Assembly (NCBI GenBank): GCA_020632915.1
Contig: JACKEP010000016.1
Coordinates: 69,804 to 133,803, forward strand
DNA from: Alphaproteobacteria bacterium
GTDB lineage: Bacteria > Myxococcota_A > UBA796 > GCA-2862545
Reading direction: 5' to 3'
DNA: 64,000 nt
The notes under the pieces are model-generated. The model was not told the DNA's origin, made no database searches, and saw nothing but the letters and a program-made list of their open reading frames with translations. Each line of letters begins with the position of its first letter. The stretch's first letter is position 1. Of the stretch, positions 19,274 to 27,345 are shown piece by piece. The position numbers and the translations under genes were made by a program.

Positions 19274-20242
19274 CTACCGGACCACGAGCGGCACGGTCTC
19301 GACGAGCTGTTCCGCCCACCGCCGCTTGTACGGCATGTCGGTGCCCAGATCGTACGAGGCCACGCCGGCCGCGCACAGTGCCTCGATCGTGTGCGCCTGG
19401 AGGAGGTTGCCCACCTCCAGCGTCGACAGCCTCTCGTCGAAGCTGATCTGCAGCCCGCGGTACGCCGCCCCGTGGACGCCCCCGAGCACGTAGCCGACGG
19501 CGCGGCCGTCCTCGCGAGCGAGCGTGACCCGCAGCGCACCGTCGGCCGCGAGCCGCGGGACCATCCGGCGGTAGAACGCCAGCATCGGGCCCTGGTCGAT
19601 GCCGTGGCCCTCCCGCCCCTTCCAGCTGCGCCGCTCCACGTCGAGGATCACGTCGAGCACCGCGGACGCCTCCGGATCGGTGGTCGGCGCGTGCAGCTCG
19701 AAGGTCAGCCGTGTGCCACCGCGGCGCTCCGCCCGGCGCAGGTTCTTGCGGAACGCGGGCGCCCGTCGCGCCAGGAAGCCGTCCCAGCCGCCCGACAGCG
19801 ACGCCACGCACCGTGTGGTCGTCTGACCGAGCCCGAGGCGCCAGCGACGCGCGAGCAGGTGCACGAGCCTGGAGAAGTCGGGGCCGCCGCGCACGAGGCC
19901 CGACAGGAACAACGCATCCCAGCGCCCGCGGTCGGCCAGCAGCACCTCCACCATGCGCGCCGCGAGCCCCTCGCGATCCGGCCCCACCAGCGGCGCCGCG
20001 AGGCCCCAGGAGGCCTCCATCGGCATCAGCGTGCGCCCGAGCACGGTGCGCGCCTCCATCCACGCCGCCCAGCCCTCGTCGAAGCGATGAACCACCGCCG
20101 CGCGGTCCTCGCCGAAGGCCTCGAACGCCGGCACGATCCAGCTCGACGCAGAGCAGAACGGGTCGGGCAGCGGCGACGCGTCGACGGCGGCGTCGTAGGC
20201 GCCCGTGGCAGCGAGGAACTCGTCGTACGTCAGCTGGGCCAT
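19274..20242 (-). CDS. GNAT-fold acetyltransferase, BioF2/FemAB-like
   Basis: 322 aa. The C-terminal half matches the acetyltransferase-6 type: FRKNLRRAERRGG, then a helix-rich stretch, DVERRSWKGREGHGI, FYRRMVPRLAADGALRVTLAREDGRAVGYVLGG and YDLGTDMPYKRRWAEQ. The N-terminal half is less conserved. Such proteins transfer acyl or aminoacyl groups to peptidoglycan, lipids or exopolysaccharide precursors. It lies 39 bases upstream of the VTT gene on the same strand and so may be the first gene of a three-gene unit with it and the glycosyltransferase. Confidence 0.75.
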   Translation of the reverse strand: MAQLTYDEFLAATGAYDAAVDASPLPDPFCSASSWIVPAFEAFGEDRAAVVHRFDEGWAAWMEARTVLGRTLMPMEASWGLAAPLVGPDREGLAARMVEVLLADRGRWDALFLSGLVRGGPDFSRLVHLLARRWRLGLGQTTTRCVASLSGGWDGFLARRAPAFRKNLRRAERRGGTRLTFELHAPTTDPEASAVLDVILDVERRSWKGREGHGIDQGPMLAFYRRMVPRLAADGALRVTLAREDGRAVGYVLGGVHGAAYRGLQISFDERLSTLEVGNLLQAHTIEALCAAGVASYDLGTDMPYKRRWAEQLVETVPLVVR

Positions 20243-20346
20243 GACCGGTCGCCGTACCCGTCACGCACGGCCGCGTCCAGGGCCGGCCACGGGTCGTGAC
20301 CCGGCGGCGGGCGTGCTACCCGGACGTGCGCACGTCGAGGAGCCCC

Positions 20347-21777
20347 ATGCGTCGCGTCCTGGGACCGTTGTTGCTGGCCGGATGTGCCGAGGTCGTGCCC
20401 GACCTGCCCGTTGCGCCCGACGTGTTCGTCGATCCCCCGGCCCTCTGCCCCGGCCACGACGTGGAGATCCACCTCGAGGGACAGGTCCACGACGCGCTCG
20501 GCGTGCCGGTCGCCGAGATCCCGCTCTGGACGTGGGACCTCGTCGCGGGCGACTGGAAGCTGTCCGGCCGATCCGGCCCCGACGGGCGCTACGCGTTCTC
20601 CCAGCCCGGCCCCTCCTGGGTCGCCGTGCGTCCGTGGCGCAGCGAACCCGCGATGGAGTGCCGCGGCGTGCCGGTCGACTTCCCCCTGCCCGACCCGTCG
20701 CAGCAGCGCTTCAAGATGATCATGGAGGACGTCGACTTCGTCGTGCCGCAGATGTGCCGCTGGCACTTCGAGCTGCCCGGGGCCGACGGCCCGGTCGAGC
20801 TGACCCTGTGGCGTCCCGACACCGTGTTCAGCCTGTCCACGGTGGCGATCGACGGGGTCGCGTCGCCCAAGCTGCCCTGCGATCTGACCGCCGTCGCGAT
20901 GGCCGGCGACGGCGTCGCCTCGGCCGCCGACCCCAACTGCGCGGTGTCTGCGCGGGCCACGTGCATCACCGAGAGCCACACGCTGACGCTCACGCCCGTC
21001 GCGTCGACGCGGCTCGTGGTCCACGCGCGCGACGCGGCCGGTCAGCCGCTCGCGGCCACGGTGATCACCGACGGTGCGTTCGTCGCCCGCACCAACGGCG
21101 ACGGCGAGGCCTCGGTCCACGTCCGCGCCGACGCCGACGTGGTCGCCCGCCACGCCGATCACCTCCACGCCCAGCTCGCGCTGGGGGCGGGGTTCACCGT
21201 GCGCAGCGACCGCGAGACAGACGCCGACGGGGCCGTGGTGTGGGACCTGGCGTTGCCGGCAGCCCGCGAGCTCACGCTGGTTTGCGACGACGCCATCGGC
21301 CCGTGCCCGGTGGTGCCGCGGTGTCGCGCACCGGGCGCGCCGGCGGTCGAGGACGGTGCGTGCTGGCGCGCCGACGACACGCAGGTCCGCTGCCAGTGCC
21401 CGATGGGCGACGCCGTGCTCGTGGCGCCCGGGCTCGAGGTGCCCGTCCCCGCCGCGGTCACCGATCGGGTGCCGCTGCCGCTGGACGGCTTCCCCGGCCG
21501 CATCACGGGGCATGCAGGCGGTGACTGCGTCGTGCGCGCGACGCCGATGCCCGGATGGTGGGCGCGACTCACCGGCGCCACCCCGCCCCAGCCTCGCATG
21601 GCCCGCTGCGACGCCGACGGCGGCTTCGCGCTCCCCGCGCTGTCGGAGGGCACGTGGCGCCTCACCGTCCATGCGGACGCGCGCACCGCGGACGTCGAGG
21701 CCGAGCGCGTGGTGGCCGTCGGCGAAGGCTCGGTCGACGTGGGCACGCTGTCGCGGAACGCGCCGCCTGCGCCCTGA
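20347..21777 (+). CDS. lipoprotein with carboxypeptidase-regulatory-like domains
   Basis: 476 aa. A short signal with lipobox LLAGC; ATG 20347 is preceded by GAGGAG. Repeated beta-sandwich segments of the type G-x-V-x-D-A-x-G-x-P-(V/L) occur (HDALGVPVAEIPLWTW; VHARDAAGQPLAATVITDG; CDADGGFALPALSEGTWRL), as in carboxypeptidase-regulatory-like or peg-type domains. Eleven or more Cys residues in the mature part suggest disulfides. No catalytic motif is seen. It is probably an outer-membrane-attached surface protein, and is divergent from the GNAT gene. Confidence 0.65.
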   Translation: MRRVLGPLLLAGCAEVVPDLPVAPDVFVDPPALCPGHDVEIHLEGQVHDALGVPVAEIPLWTWDLVAGDWKLSGRSGPDGRYAFSQPGPSWVAVRPWRSEPAMECRGVPVDFPLPDPSQQRFKMIMEDVDFVVPQMCRWHFELPGADGPVELTLWRPDTVFSLSTVAIDGVASPKLPCDLTAVAMAGDGVASAADPNCAVSARATCITESHTLTLTPVASTRLVVHARDAAGQPLAATVITDGAFVARTNGDGEASVHVRADADVVARHADHLHAQLALGAGFTVRSDRETDADGAVVWDLALPAARELTLVCDDAIGPCPVVPRCRAPGAPAVEDGACWRADDTQVRCQCPMGDAVLVAPGLEVPVPAAVTDRVPLPLDGFPGRITGHAGGDCVVRATPMPGWWARLTGATPPQPRMARCDADGGFALPALSEGTWRLTVHADARTADVEAERVVAVGEGSVDVGTLSRNAPPAP

Positions 21778-21788
21778 CCCGTCGCGCT

Positions 21789-22106
21789 TCAGCGCCCGCG
21801 GCGGTCGCGGAAGCTGAGGACCACGGGGTCGCGGTTGGAGCACCCCTCGCCCACCTGCGGCACGCCACCGAGGCCCGTGCACTGCGCGAGCGTGGCGCGC
21901 ACCACGCTGGCCGCGCCGTCGTCGTCGCCGAGCGCGTGCAGCATCGCCGCGGTCTCGAGGGCTTCGTCGACGCTGACCTCGTCCCACAGGAGCACCACGT
22001 GGGCCTGGCGGACGCGCGCGTCGTCCACCCCGAGCGCACGACCCGGGTCCTGTCGTTGGTCGAGGACCGCCAGGTAGTCGTCCGCGAGCGGGGTGTGGCG
22101 TGGCAT
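21789..22106 (-). CDS. hypothetical protein (105 aa)
   Basis: ATG 22106 has GGGAGG upstream. The middle looks helical and repeat-like (VSVDEALETAAMLHALGDDDGAASVVRATL), reminiscent of a single TPR-type hairpin. The C-terminus has two Cys and a basic tail. No signal peptide and no family recognised. It is convergent with the preceding lipoprotein gene and divergent from the next gene. Confidence 0.5.
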   Translation of the reverse strand: MPRHTPLADDYLAVLDQRQDPGRALGVDDARVRQAHVVLLWDEVSVDEALETAAMLHALGDDDGAASVVRATLAQCTGLGGVPQVGEGCSNRDPVVLSFRDRRGR

Positions 22107-22285
22107 CTCGCCTCCCTCGGGTCGTGCGACTCAACCTTTCGACCCGTGGTCCGAATATCGTACCGCAGGTGACATCCTGGAGGCGAGCACTTGGCCACCC
22201 CTTCACAATCGGCACGCGTCGCGAGCGCTTGCGCCAGCCTGCACCGTGCTACAACTCCTGTCCTCGTCAGGGTCGAGAGGACCTC

Positions 22286-23488
22286 ATGGAGCCAGGGCTC
22301 GCTGCGCAAGCCGCCACGGCGGTGCCGGGACTGGGTGGCTTGTCCAGCTACCTGGTCGGCGCGGTGTTCGTCGTGGCGATGACGGCTGCCGGCTTCCTCC
22401 TCGGGCGGGTGTTCGGCAACCGCCAGGGGCTGCTCGACTCGATGCGGGGCGGTCGCTCCGCGATCACCGACGAGACCCGTCGGTTCGCCAAGGAGGTGGT
22501 CGCAGCGCTCGAAGAGGGTGGCACCTCCGAGCACCTGTTCCCGCTGCTGCGTCAGCTCAACACCGCCGAAGCCGTCCACGAGCTGTTCGGCGGCGCCCCC
22601 CTCGACGCGCTCCTGTCGCTGGTCAACGACCTGTCCAGCGCCGACAAGGACAAGCGCCCTCACGGCGACCAGCTGTTGCGCCTGCTCGCCCGCATCGCGT
22701 CCTACGCCGACGACGACACGCGCATGCGCATCCTCGGCGCCATGATCAAGGTGCTGCCGCGCTACCGCCACGCCACGCCGTTCCTCGTCGAGATCAGCAA
22801 GCGCGTCCCCGACGCGTGGAACGACGTCCAGCCTTCGCTCGAGGAGGCGGCCTCGCGTGACCCGGCGATCGCCCGCTACCTGCGCGACGCCGCGGGGCCG
22901 CAGGAGGCCTACGTCCGCCAGGCCACCGAGCTGTACATGACCTCGATGGTGCGGTTCCGTCGCCTCAACGAAGACCGCGCGTCGGGCGCCGGCGGGGCCG
23001 TCGACAACGCCCTGCGCCCCGTGATCGAGCGGGAGTTCCGGTTCCTGCGCACGGCGGGCACGGTCTCGCGTCGCTTCGTGTGGCTGCCTGCACAGGCCCA
23101 CCGCTTCCACCCGCTGGTCACCGACGAGCAGCTCGACCTGCTGCTTCGTGAGGCGCCGTCCGGGCTGGGCGAGGTGCACGCCCTGCTCGGTCAGCTCGCG
23201 CTCGCCTGGGCGCTCGAGGGCTCGCACGCCCACCGCGTCAAGCGCATCATCGCCGCGCTCGAGGACGCCGCACAGGCCCACCCGTCGGCGGCCGATGCGC
23301 TGCTCGCCGTGTTCATGGGGCTGAAGTCCGAGGACGCCGCCAACGTGCGCCCGGACCGCGAGGAGATGCGTCGCCGCGCCTACTTCGCGCTGCTCGCCGC
23401 TTCGGAGCGCAGCTTCGAGGTCATCAAGCTGCTCGGCGCCCACGGCATCCCGCGCGACCTGTACCAGGGCCGCGCCGACATGTTCTAG
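22286..23488 (+). CDS. hypothetical protein with N-terminal membrane anchor and helical repeats
   Basis: 400 aa from ATG 22286 (GAGAGG upstream). One hydrophobic segment at about residues 20-42 (YLVGAVFVVAMTAAGFLLGRVFG) is followed by a long alpha-helical cytoplasmic region with HEAT/ARM-like character (LFPLLRQLNTAEAVHELFGG, LLRLLARIASYADDDTRMRILGAMI, HALLGQLALAWALEG). No enzyme motif and no known family recognised. The stop TAG lies within the first copy of a 34-bp duplicated hairpin element. Confidence 0.55.
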   Translation: MEPGLAAQAATAVPGLGGLSSYLVGAVFVVAMTAAGFLLGRVFGNRQGLLDSMRGGRSAITDETRRFAKEVVAALEEGGTSEHLFPLLRQLNTAEAVHELFGGAPLDALLSLVNDLSSADKDKRPHGDQLLRLLARIASYADDDTRMRILGAMIKVLPRYRHATPFLVEISKRVPDAWNDVQPSLEEAASRDPAIARYLRDAAGPQEAYVRQATELYMTSMVRFRRLNEDRASGAGGAVDNALRPVIEREFRFLRTAGTVSRRFVWLPAQAHRFHPLVTDEQLDLLLREAPSGLGEVHALLGQLALAWALEGSHAHRVKRIIAALEDAAQAHPSAADALLAVFMGLKSEDAANVRPDREEMRRRAYFALLAASERSFEVIKLLGAHGIPRDLYQGRADMF

Positions 23489-23549
23489 CGGCCGGGCACC
23501 GCCGGTCGCCTACTTGTTCTAGCGACCGGGCACCGCCGGTCGCCTACTC
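23482..23549. terminator. tandemly duplicated 34-bp hairpin between convergent genes
   Basis: Two adjacent 34-bp copies (23482-23515 and 23516-23549) differ at only two positions. Each forms a hairpin: copy 1 GCGGCCGG (23488-23495) and copy 2 GCGACCGG (23522-23529) pair across the loop GCACCG with CCGGTCGC (23502-23509; 23536-23543). Copy 2 is a perfect 8-bp stem. There is no T-run, but the position between two convergent genes, overlapping both stop codons, fits a bidirectional transcription terminator that duplicated recently. Confidence 0.6.
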
Positions 23550-24647
23550 GAACGGCCGCCACGCGGGCAGCGAGCCCGTGGCGGTGACGCCGGGGCGGGA
23601 CACGAGGCCGGTGGCGCCCACGTCGGGCTTCTCGTCGCCGGTGAGCAGGCGGAAGCGGCCGTTGTGGAAGTAGATCGGGTCGGCGCGACCGTCGCCCAGG
23701 GCCGACCCGGCCGACGTGCGCCCGCGCAGCGTCCAGACGCGCTCCGACATGATGCCGGACCCTTCGTCGTAGATGGCCACACCGTCGAGCTTGAGCTTGA
23801 AGTACGACTCGTCGGACGTGTCGGAGTCGCCGACGAGGATGGTGCCCTCGCCCAGGCTCTGCACCACCAGGTGGCCCTTGTAGCGGTCGAGCTGGTGGAT
23901 GATGTAGGACCCGGACATCGTGTTGAACACGGTGTTGGTGCGCGAGGACGACGCCGTGCTCCCGGGGCGGTCGAGGCCGCCGTTGGTGGTGACGGGCAGC
24001 TCGAACAGCGTGCTGTCGTACTCCACCCACTGGCCCTTCCGGATCTGGTTGTGGGGCGGCAGCTTCATGTGGAAGCCCGAGATCGCGCGCACCAGGATCA
24101 TGCGGGCCTGTTCCTTGATCGCCCGCTCACGGTCGCGGCCCGTCTCCAGGCCTTCGAGCCCGACGTCGACGATGCGGCCGTCGTCGGCGACGATGAGCTG
24201 CAGGTCGGCGCCGGCGAGCTTGGCCTGCAGCGCGGTCAGGATCTCGTCGCCGTAGGCTTCGACCGTGTGGTAGCCGGCACCCTGGAGCGCGATGTCCTCG
24301 ATGTGGCAGTCGACCTCGTAGCGCTTCTTGCCCTGCCGCCACGTCTTCTCGCAACCCATCACCATGCGCAGGTCGAGCGCGATGGCGTCGAACTCGTGGT
24401 TGAGCTCGGCGTAGAACGTGTAGGGCAGCGGCATGCCGATCTGCGTCTGCACGAACCAGCGGGTGCCGTCCCAGCGCGCGAACGGGTCGCCGTAGACGAT
24501 GACCTCCTCGGGCTTGTCGGCGTTGGACACGCCCTTGTCGTCGGGCTTGGCTGCGTCGCCCTCGGTGGCGTCTTCCCCGCCCTGGGCCAGCGCGGACGGC
24601 GCCACGGCGAGGAGCACGGCGAACAGGGCGAGGAGCGAGCGGGACAT
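23544..24647 (-). CDS. secreted protein, tandem family member 1 (YGDPFARWDGTRW family)
   Basis: 367 aa with a classical signal peptide (LLALFAVLLAVAPSALAQ) from ATG 24647. Its core shares a distinctive block with the next two genes: VIVYGDPFARWDGTRW, then IGMPLPYTF, a Cys pair in GCEKTWR...VDCHIEDI, a QLIVADDGRIVDVGL segment, GQWVEYDS, SYIIHQLDRYKGHLVVQS and YFHNGRF near the end. This copy is the most divergent of the three. No known family, transmembrane helix or catalytic motif recognised. It is probably an exported beta-rich protein with one disulfide. Confidence 0.6.
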   Translation of the reverse strand: MSRSLLALFAVLLAVAPSALAQGGEDATEGDAAKPDDKGVSNADKPEEVIVYGDPFARWDGTRWFVQTQIGMPLPYTFYAELNHEFDAIALDLRMVMGCEKTWRQGKKRYEVDCHIEDIALQGAGYHTVEAYGDEILTALQAKLAGADLQLIVADDGRIVDVGLEGLETGRDRERAIKEQARMILVRAISGFHMKLPPHNQIRKGQWVEYDSTLFELPVTTNGGLDRPGSTASSSRTNTVFNTMSGSYIIHQLDRYKGHLVVQSLGEGTILVGDSDTSDESYFKLKLDGVAIYDEGSGIMSERVWTLRGRTSAGSALGDGRADPIYFHNGRFRLLTGDEKPDVGATGLVSRPGVTATGSLPAWRPFE

Positions 24648-24839
24648 CGGGACTTCCAGGGACGGCGGCGACACGGACGGCACACGACGCGCTACGGGCG
24701 CCGCAAGGGGTGTATTGCACCGACGCACCCCGTGTCATCCGACCACGCACGACCGTGACGCAGGTTGCACGCGGCGCCTGCCGCGGTCTCACCTACGGGT
24801 CGTCGCGCGCCGTCCGGCGGCATGCCGAGGTCGCGCCCG

Positions 24840-25928
24840 CTACAGGAACGCGGGCCAGCTCGGTGTGTCCGCGCGCTCAGTGGCCCCCGGAGCCCCGACG
24901 ACGCCGGACGGTGGCAGCGCCGGGTGGTCGTCCTCGCCCAGGAGCGTGAAGCGCCCGGTGTTGAAGTAGTAGGGCGAGACGCGCCCGTCCGACAGCGACG
25001 ACCCGGAGGACGCGCGCCCGCGGAAGGCCCAGACGCGCTCGGTCAGCACACCCGTCCCCTCGTCGAACACGGCCACACCGTCCATCGACACCTGGAAGAT
25101 CGAGCCGTTGCCCTTGTCGGTGTCGCCGATGCCGATGGCGGCCTCGCCCAGGCTCTGCACCACCAGGCGCCCCTGGTAGCGGTCGAGCTGGTGCACGATG
25201 TAGCTGCTGCCAAGGCCGTTGACGGTCACCGGCTTGCGCGGCGTCCACCACTCGCTCTGCAAGCCCTCGGTGCGCGTGGTGGTGGGCAGGTCGAACAGCG
25301 GGCTGTCGTACTCCACCCACTGACCGCCCTGGATGCGCCCCGGTCCCGGCAGCTTGAGCTGGAAGCCGAGCATGGACCGGGCGAGCAGCGAACGCGCCTG
25401 CTGGCGGAGCGCGACGGCTTGTTCCTCCCCGCGGTCCTCCAGGCTGGTCAGCCCGATGTCGAGGATGCGTCCGTCGTCGCCGACGATGATCTGCAGCTTG
25501 CCGCCCCGCAGGTGACCGATCAGCTCCGTGACCACCCGCGTGGTGACGGTGTCGGGCACACCGTTGCGGTAGGGCGCGACCTGGAGGCTGACGTCTTCGA
25601 GCGCGCAGTCGACCTCGAAGCGGTGGTCGCCGGTGCGCCACGTCTTCTCGCAGGCCATCACGAACCGCGTGTCGATCGCCACCACCTCGGTCTCGCGGTT
25701 GCGCAGCGCGAGCAGCGAGTACGGCACCGGCATCCCCACCTGGGTGTGCACGAGCCAGCGCGTGCCGTCCCAGCGGGCGAACGGGTCGCCGTAGACGATG
25801 ACCTCCACGGGCTGCCGCTGAGCGCGCTCCGCGGACACCGGGCGGTCGTCGGGGGAGGTGCCGAAGCGCGCGGAGGCCACCAGCGGCCACGCGAGCGCCA
25901 CGCCCAGGATCCATCGCCACGCCCGCAT
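24840..25928 (-). CDS. secreted protein, tandem family member 2
   Basis: 362 aa from ATG 25928 (GAGGAGG upstream), with a signal peptide (WRWILGVALAWPLVASA). It shares the VIVYGDPFARWDGTRW block, ACEKTWRTGDHRFEVDC, GDDGRILDIGLTSLED and GQWVEYDSPLFDLP with the gene at 25952, at clearly higher identity than with 23544. It is 23 bases downstream of that gene and 192 bases upstream of the next copy, so the three may be one operon. Function unknown. Confidence 0.6.
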   Translation of the reverse strand: MRAWRWILGVALAWPLVASARFGTSPDDRPVSAERAQRQPVEVIVYGDPFARWDGTRWLVHTQVGMPVPYSLLALRNRETEVVAIDTRFVMACEKTWRTGDHRFEVDCALEDVSLQVAPYRNGVPDTVTTRVVTELIGHLRGGKLQIIVGDDGRILDIGLTSLEDRGEEQAVALRQQARSLLARSMLGFQLKLPGPGRIQGGQWVEYDSPLFDLPTTTRTEGLQSEWWTPRKPVTVNGLGSSYIVHQLDRYQGRLVVQSLGEAAIGIGDTDKGNGSIFQVSMDGVAVFDEGTGVLTERVWAFRGRASSGSSLSDGRVSPYYFNTGRFTLLGEDDHPALPPSGVVGAPGATERADTPSWPAFL

Positions 25929-25951
25929 GTCGGCCTCCTCGATGCTTCGGT

Positions 25952-27034
25952 TCACTGGAACGGCGGCCAGGGGGGCGCGTCGTCACGCGACGGCGCACCG
26001 GGCGCGCTCACCACGCCGCTGTCGGGCAGGTCGGGGTGGTCGTCTTCGCCGAGCAGCACGAACCGGCCGGTGTTGAAGTAGTACGGCGCGGCGCGCCCAT
26101 TGGACAGCGCCGAGCCCGCCGACGCGCGCCCGCGAAAGGCCCACACCCGCTCCGTCAGCACGCCCGATCCCTCGTCGAACAGGGCGACGCCGTCCATCGA
26201 CACCTGGAAGATCGACGCGGGGCCCGTGGCGTCGCCGCCGATGCCGATCGCGGCCTCGCCGAGGCTCTGCACCACGAGGTGGCCCTTGTAACGATCGAGC
26301 TGGTGCACGATGTAGCTGCTGCTGATGCCGTTGACCGTGACCGGTGCACGCGGCGCGCCGCCGCTGGGCAAGCCCGCCTTCGTGGTGGTGATGGGCAGAT
26401 CGAAGAGCGGGCTGTCGTACTCCACCCACTGCCCGCCCTGGATGCGCCCCGGCCCCGGGAGCTTGAGCTGAAAGCCCAGCATCGCGCGCGCGAGGAGCAG
26501 GCGGGCCTGCTGGCGCAGCGCGATGGCGCGCTGGTCGCCCTCGTCTTCGAGGCTGGTCAGCCCGATGTCGACGATGCGGCCGTCGTCGCTGACGATGATC
26601 TGCAGGGCGCCGCCTTCGAGGTGACCCACGAGCTCGGTGACCACCTGCGCGGAGACCGCGTCGGGGACGCCGTTGCGGTAGGGCGCCACCTGCAGGCTGA
26701 CGTCCTCGAGCGTGCAGTCCACCTCGAAGCGGTGGTCGCCCGTGCGCCAGGTCTTCTCGCACGCCATCACGAACCGCGTGTCGATCCCGACGACCTCCGT
26801 CGCCTTGTTGCGGATGGCCACCAGCGTGAACGGCGTGGGCATCCCCACCTGGGTGTGGACCAGCCAGCGGGTGCCGTCCCAGCGGGCGAACGGGTCGCCG
26901 TAGACGATGATCTCCACCGGCTCCCGCTGGGCACGCGCGGCCGGGACCGGCGTGTCGGTGGCGGTGGCGTCGCGTGGCAGTGCGCCGAGCCACGCCAGCC
27001 CCAGCAGCACCGCGCCGATCCCTCGTGCGTGCAT
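25952..27034 (-). CDS. secreted protein, tandem family member 3
   Basis: 360 aa from ATG 27034 with a strong purine run (AGGGGG) upstream, and a signal peptide (GAVLLGLAWLGALPRDATA). It is closest to the second copy through long identical stretches (for example WLVHTQVGMP, ACEKTWRTGDHRFEVDC, LLARAMLGFQLKLPGPGR). As the first gene of the tandem set it faces the divergent lon gene across a 311-base gap. The family is unrecognised; the strict conservation of the two Cys and of the GDPFARWDGTRW block suggests a shared fold and ligand. Confidence 0.6.
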   Translation of the reverse strand: MHARGIGAVLLGLAWLGALPRDATATDTPVPAARAQREPVEIIVYGDPFARWDGTRWLVHTQVGMPTPFTLVAIRNKATEVVGIDTRFVMACEKTWRTGDHRFEVDCTLEDVSLQVAPYRNGVPDAVSAQVVTELVGHLEGGALQIIVSDDGRIVDIGLTSLEDEGDQRAIALRQQARLLLARAMLGFQLKLPGPGRIQGGQWVEYDSPLFDLPITTTKAGLPSGGAPRAPVTVNGISSSYIVHQLDRYKGHLVVQSLGEAAIGIGGDATGPASIFQVSMDGVALFDEGSGVLTERVWAFRGRASAGSALSNGRAAPYYFNTGRFVLLGEDDHPDLPDSGVVSAPGAPSRDDAPPWPPFQ

Positions 27035-27345
27035 TCCCCCTCCCCCTGCCATCGTACGCCATGCCGGGGGCCCAGGGCGTCGCACTGTGACACGCCGTTT
27101 CCGAAGCCCGTCCCGCGCCCGCGCGAGGTCGCGGGTCCACAGCGCCCAACAGGACCGGTCCTGTCCTGATTCGTCGCGCCGTGCCGCCCTGCCCTCCCTC
27201 ACGGTTGCCGTGGGCGGAGGGGTGCCTACCCAAGAACCATCGCGACGCACCGGCTCCACCCCCGGCGCGTCACCAGCGGAGCCGTTCGGGGATCGTCGTC
27301 GATCGCCCCGCTGGGGACGTGGTGCGTCCGGAGGACCACGAGACC
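27035..27345. promoter_or_regulatory. divergent intergenic region with a 16-bp perfect palindrome
   Basis: This 311-base gap separates lon from the divergent secreted-family genes. It contains the perfect palindrome ACAGGACCGGTCCTGT at 27149-27164, central enough to serve both promoters. No convincing -35/-10 pair is seen in the GC-rich sequence. The bases just before lon carry GGAGG at about 27331, a plausible ribosome binding site. The palindrome is a candidate operator for a dimeric regulator; which one is unknown. Confidence 0.45.
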
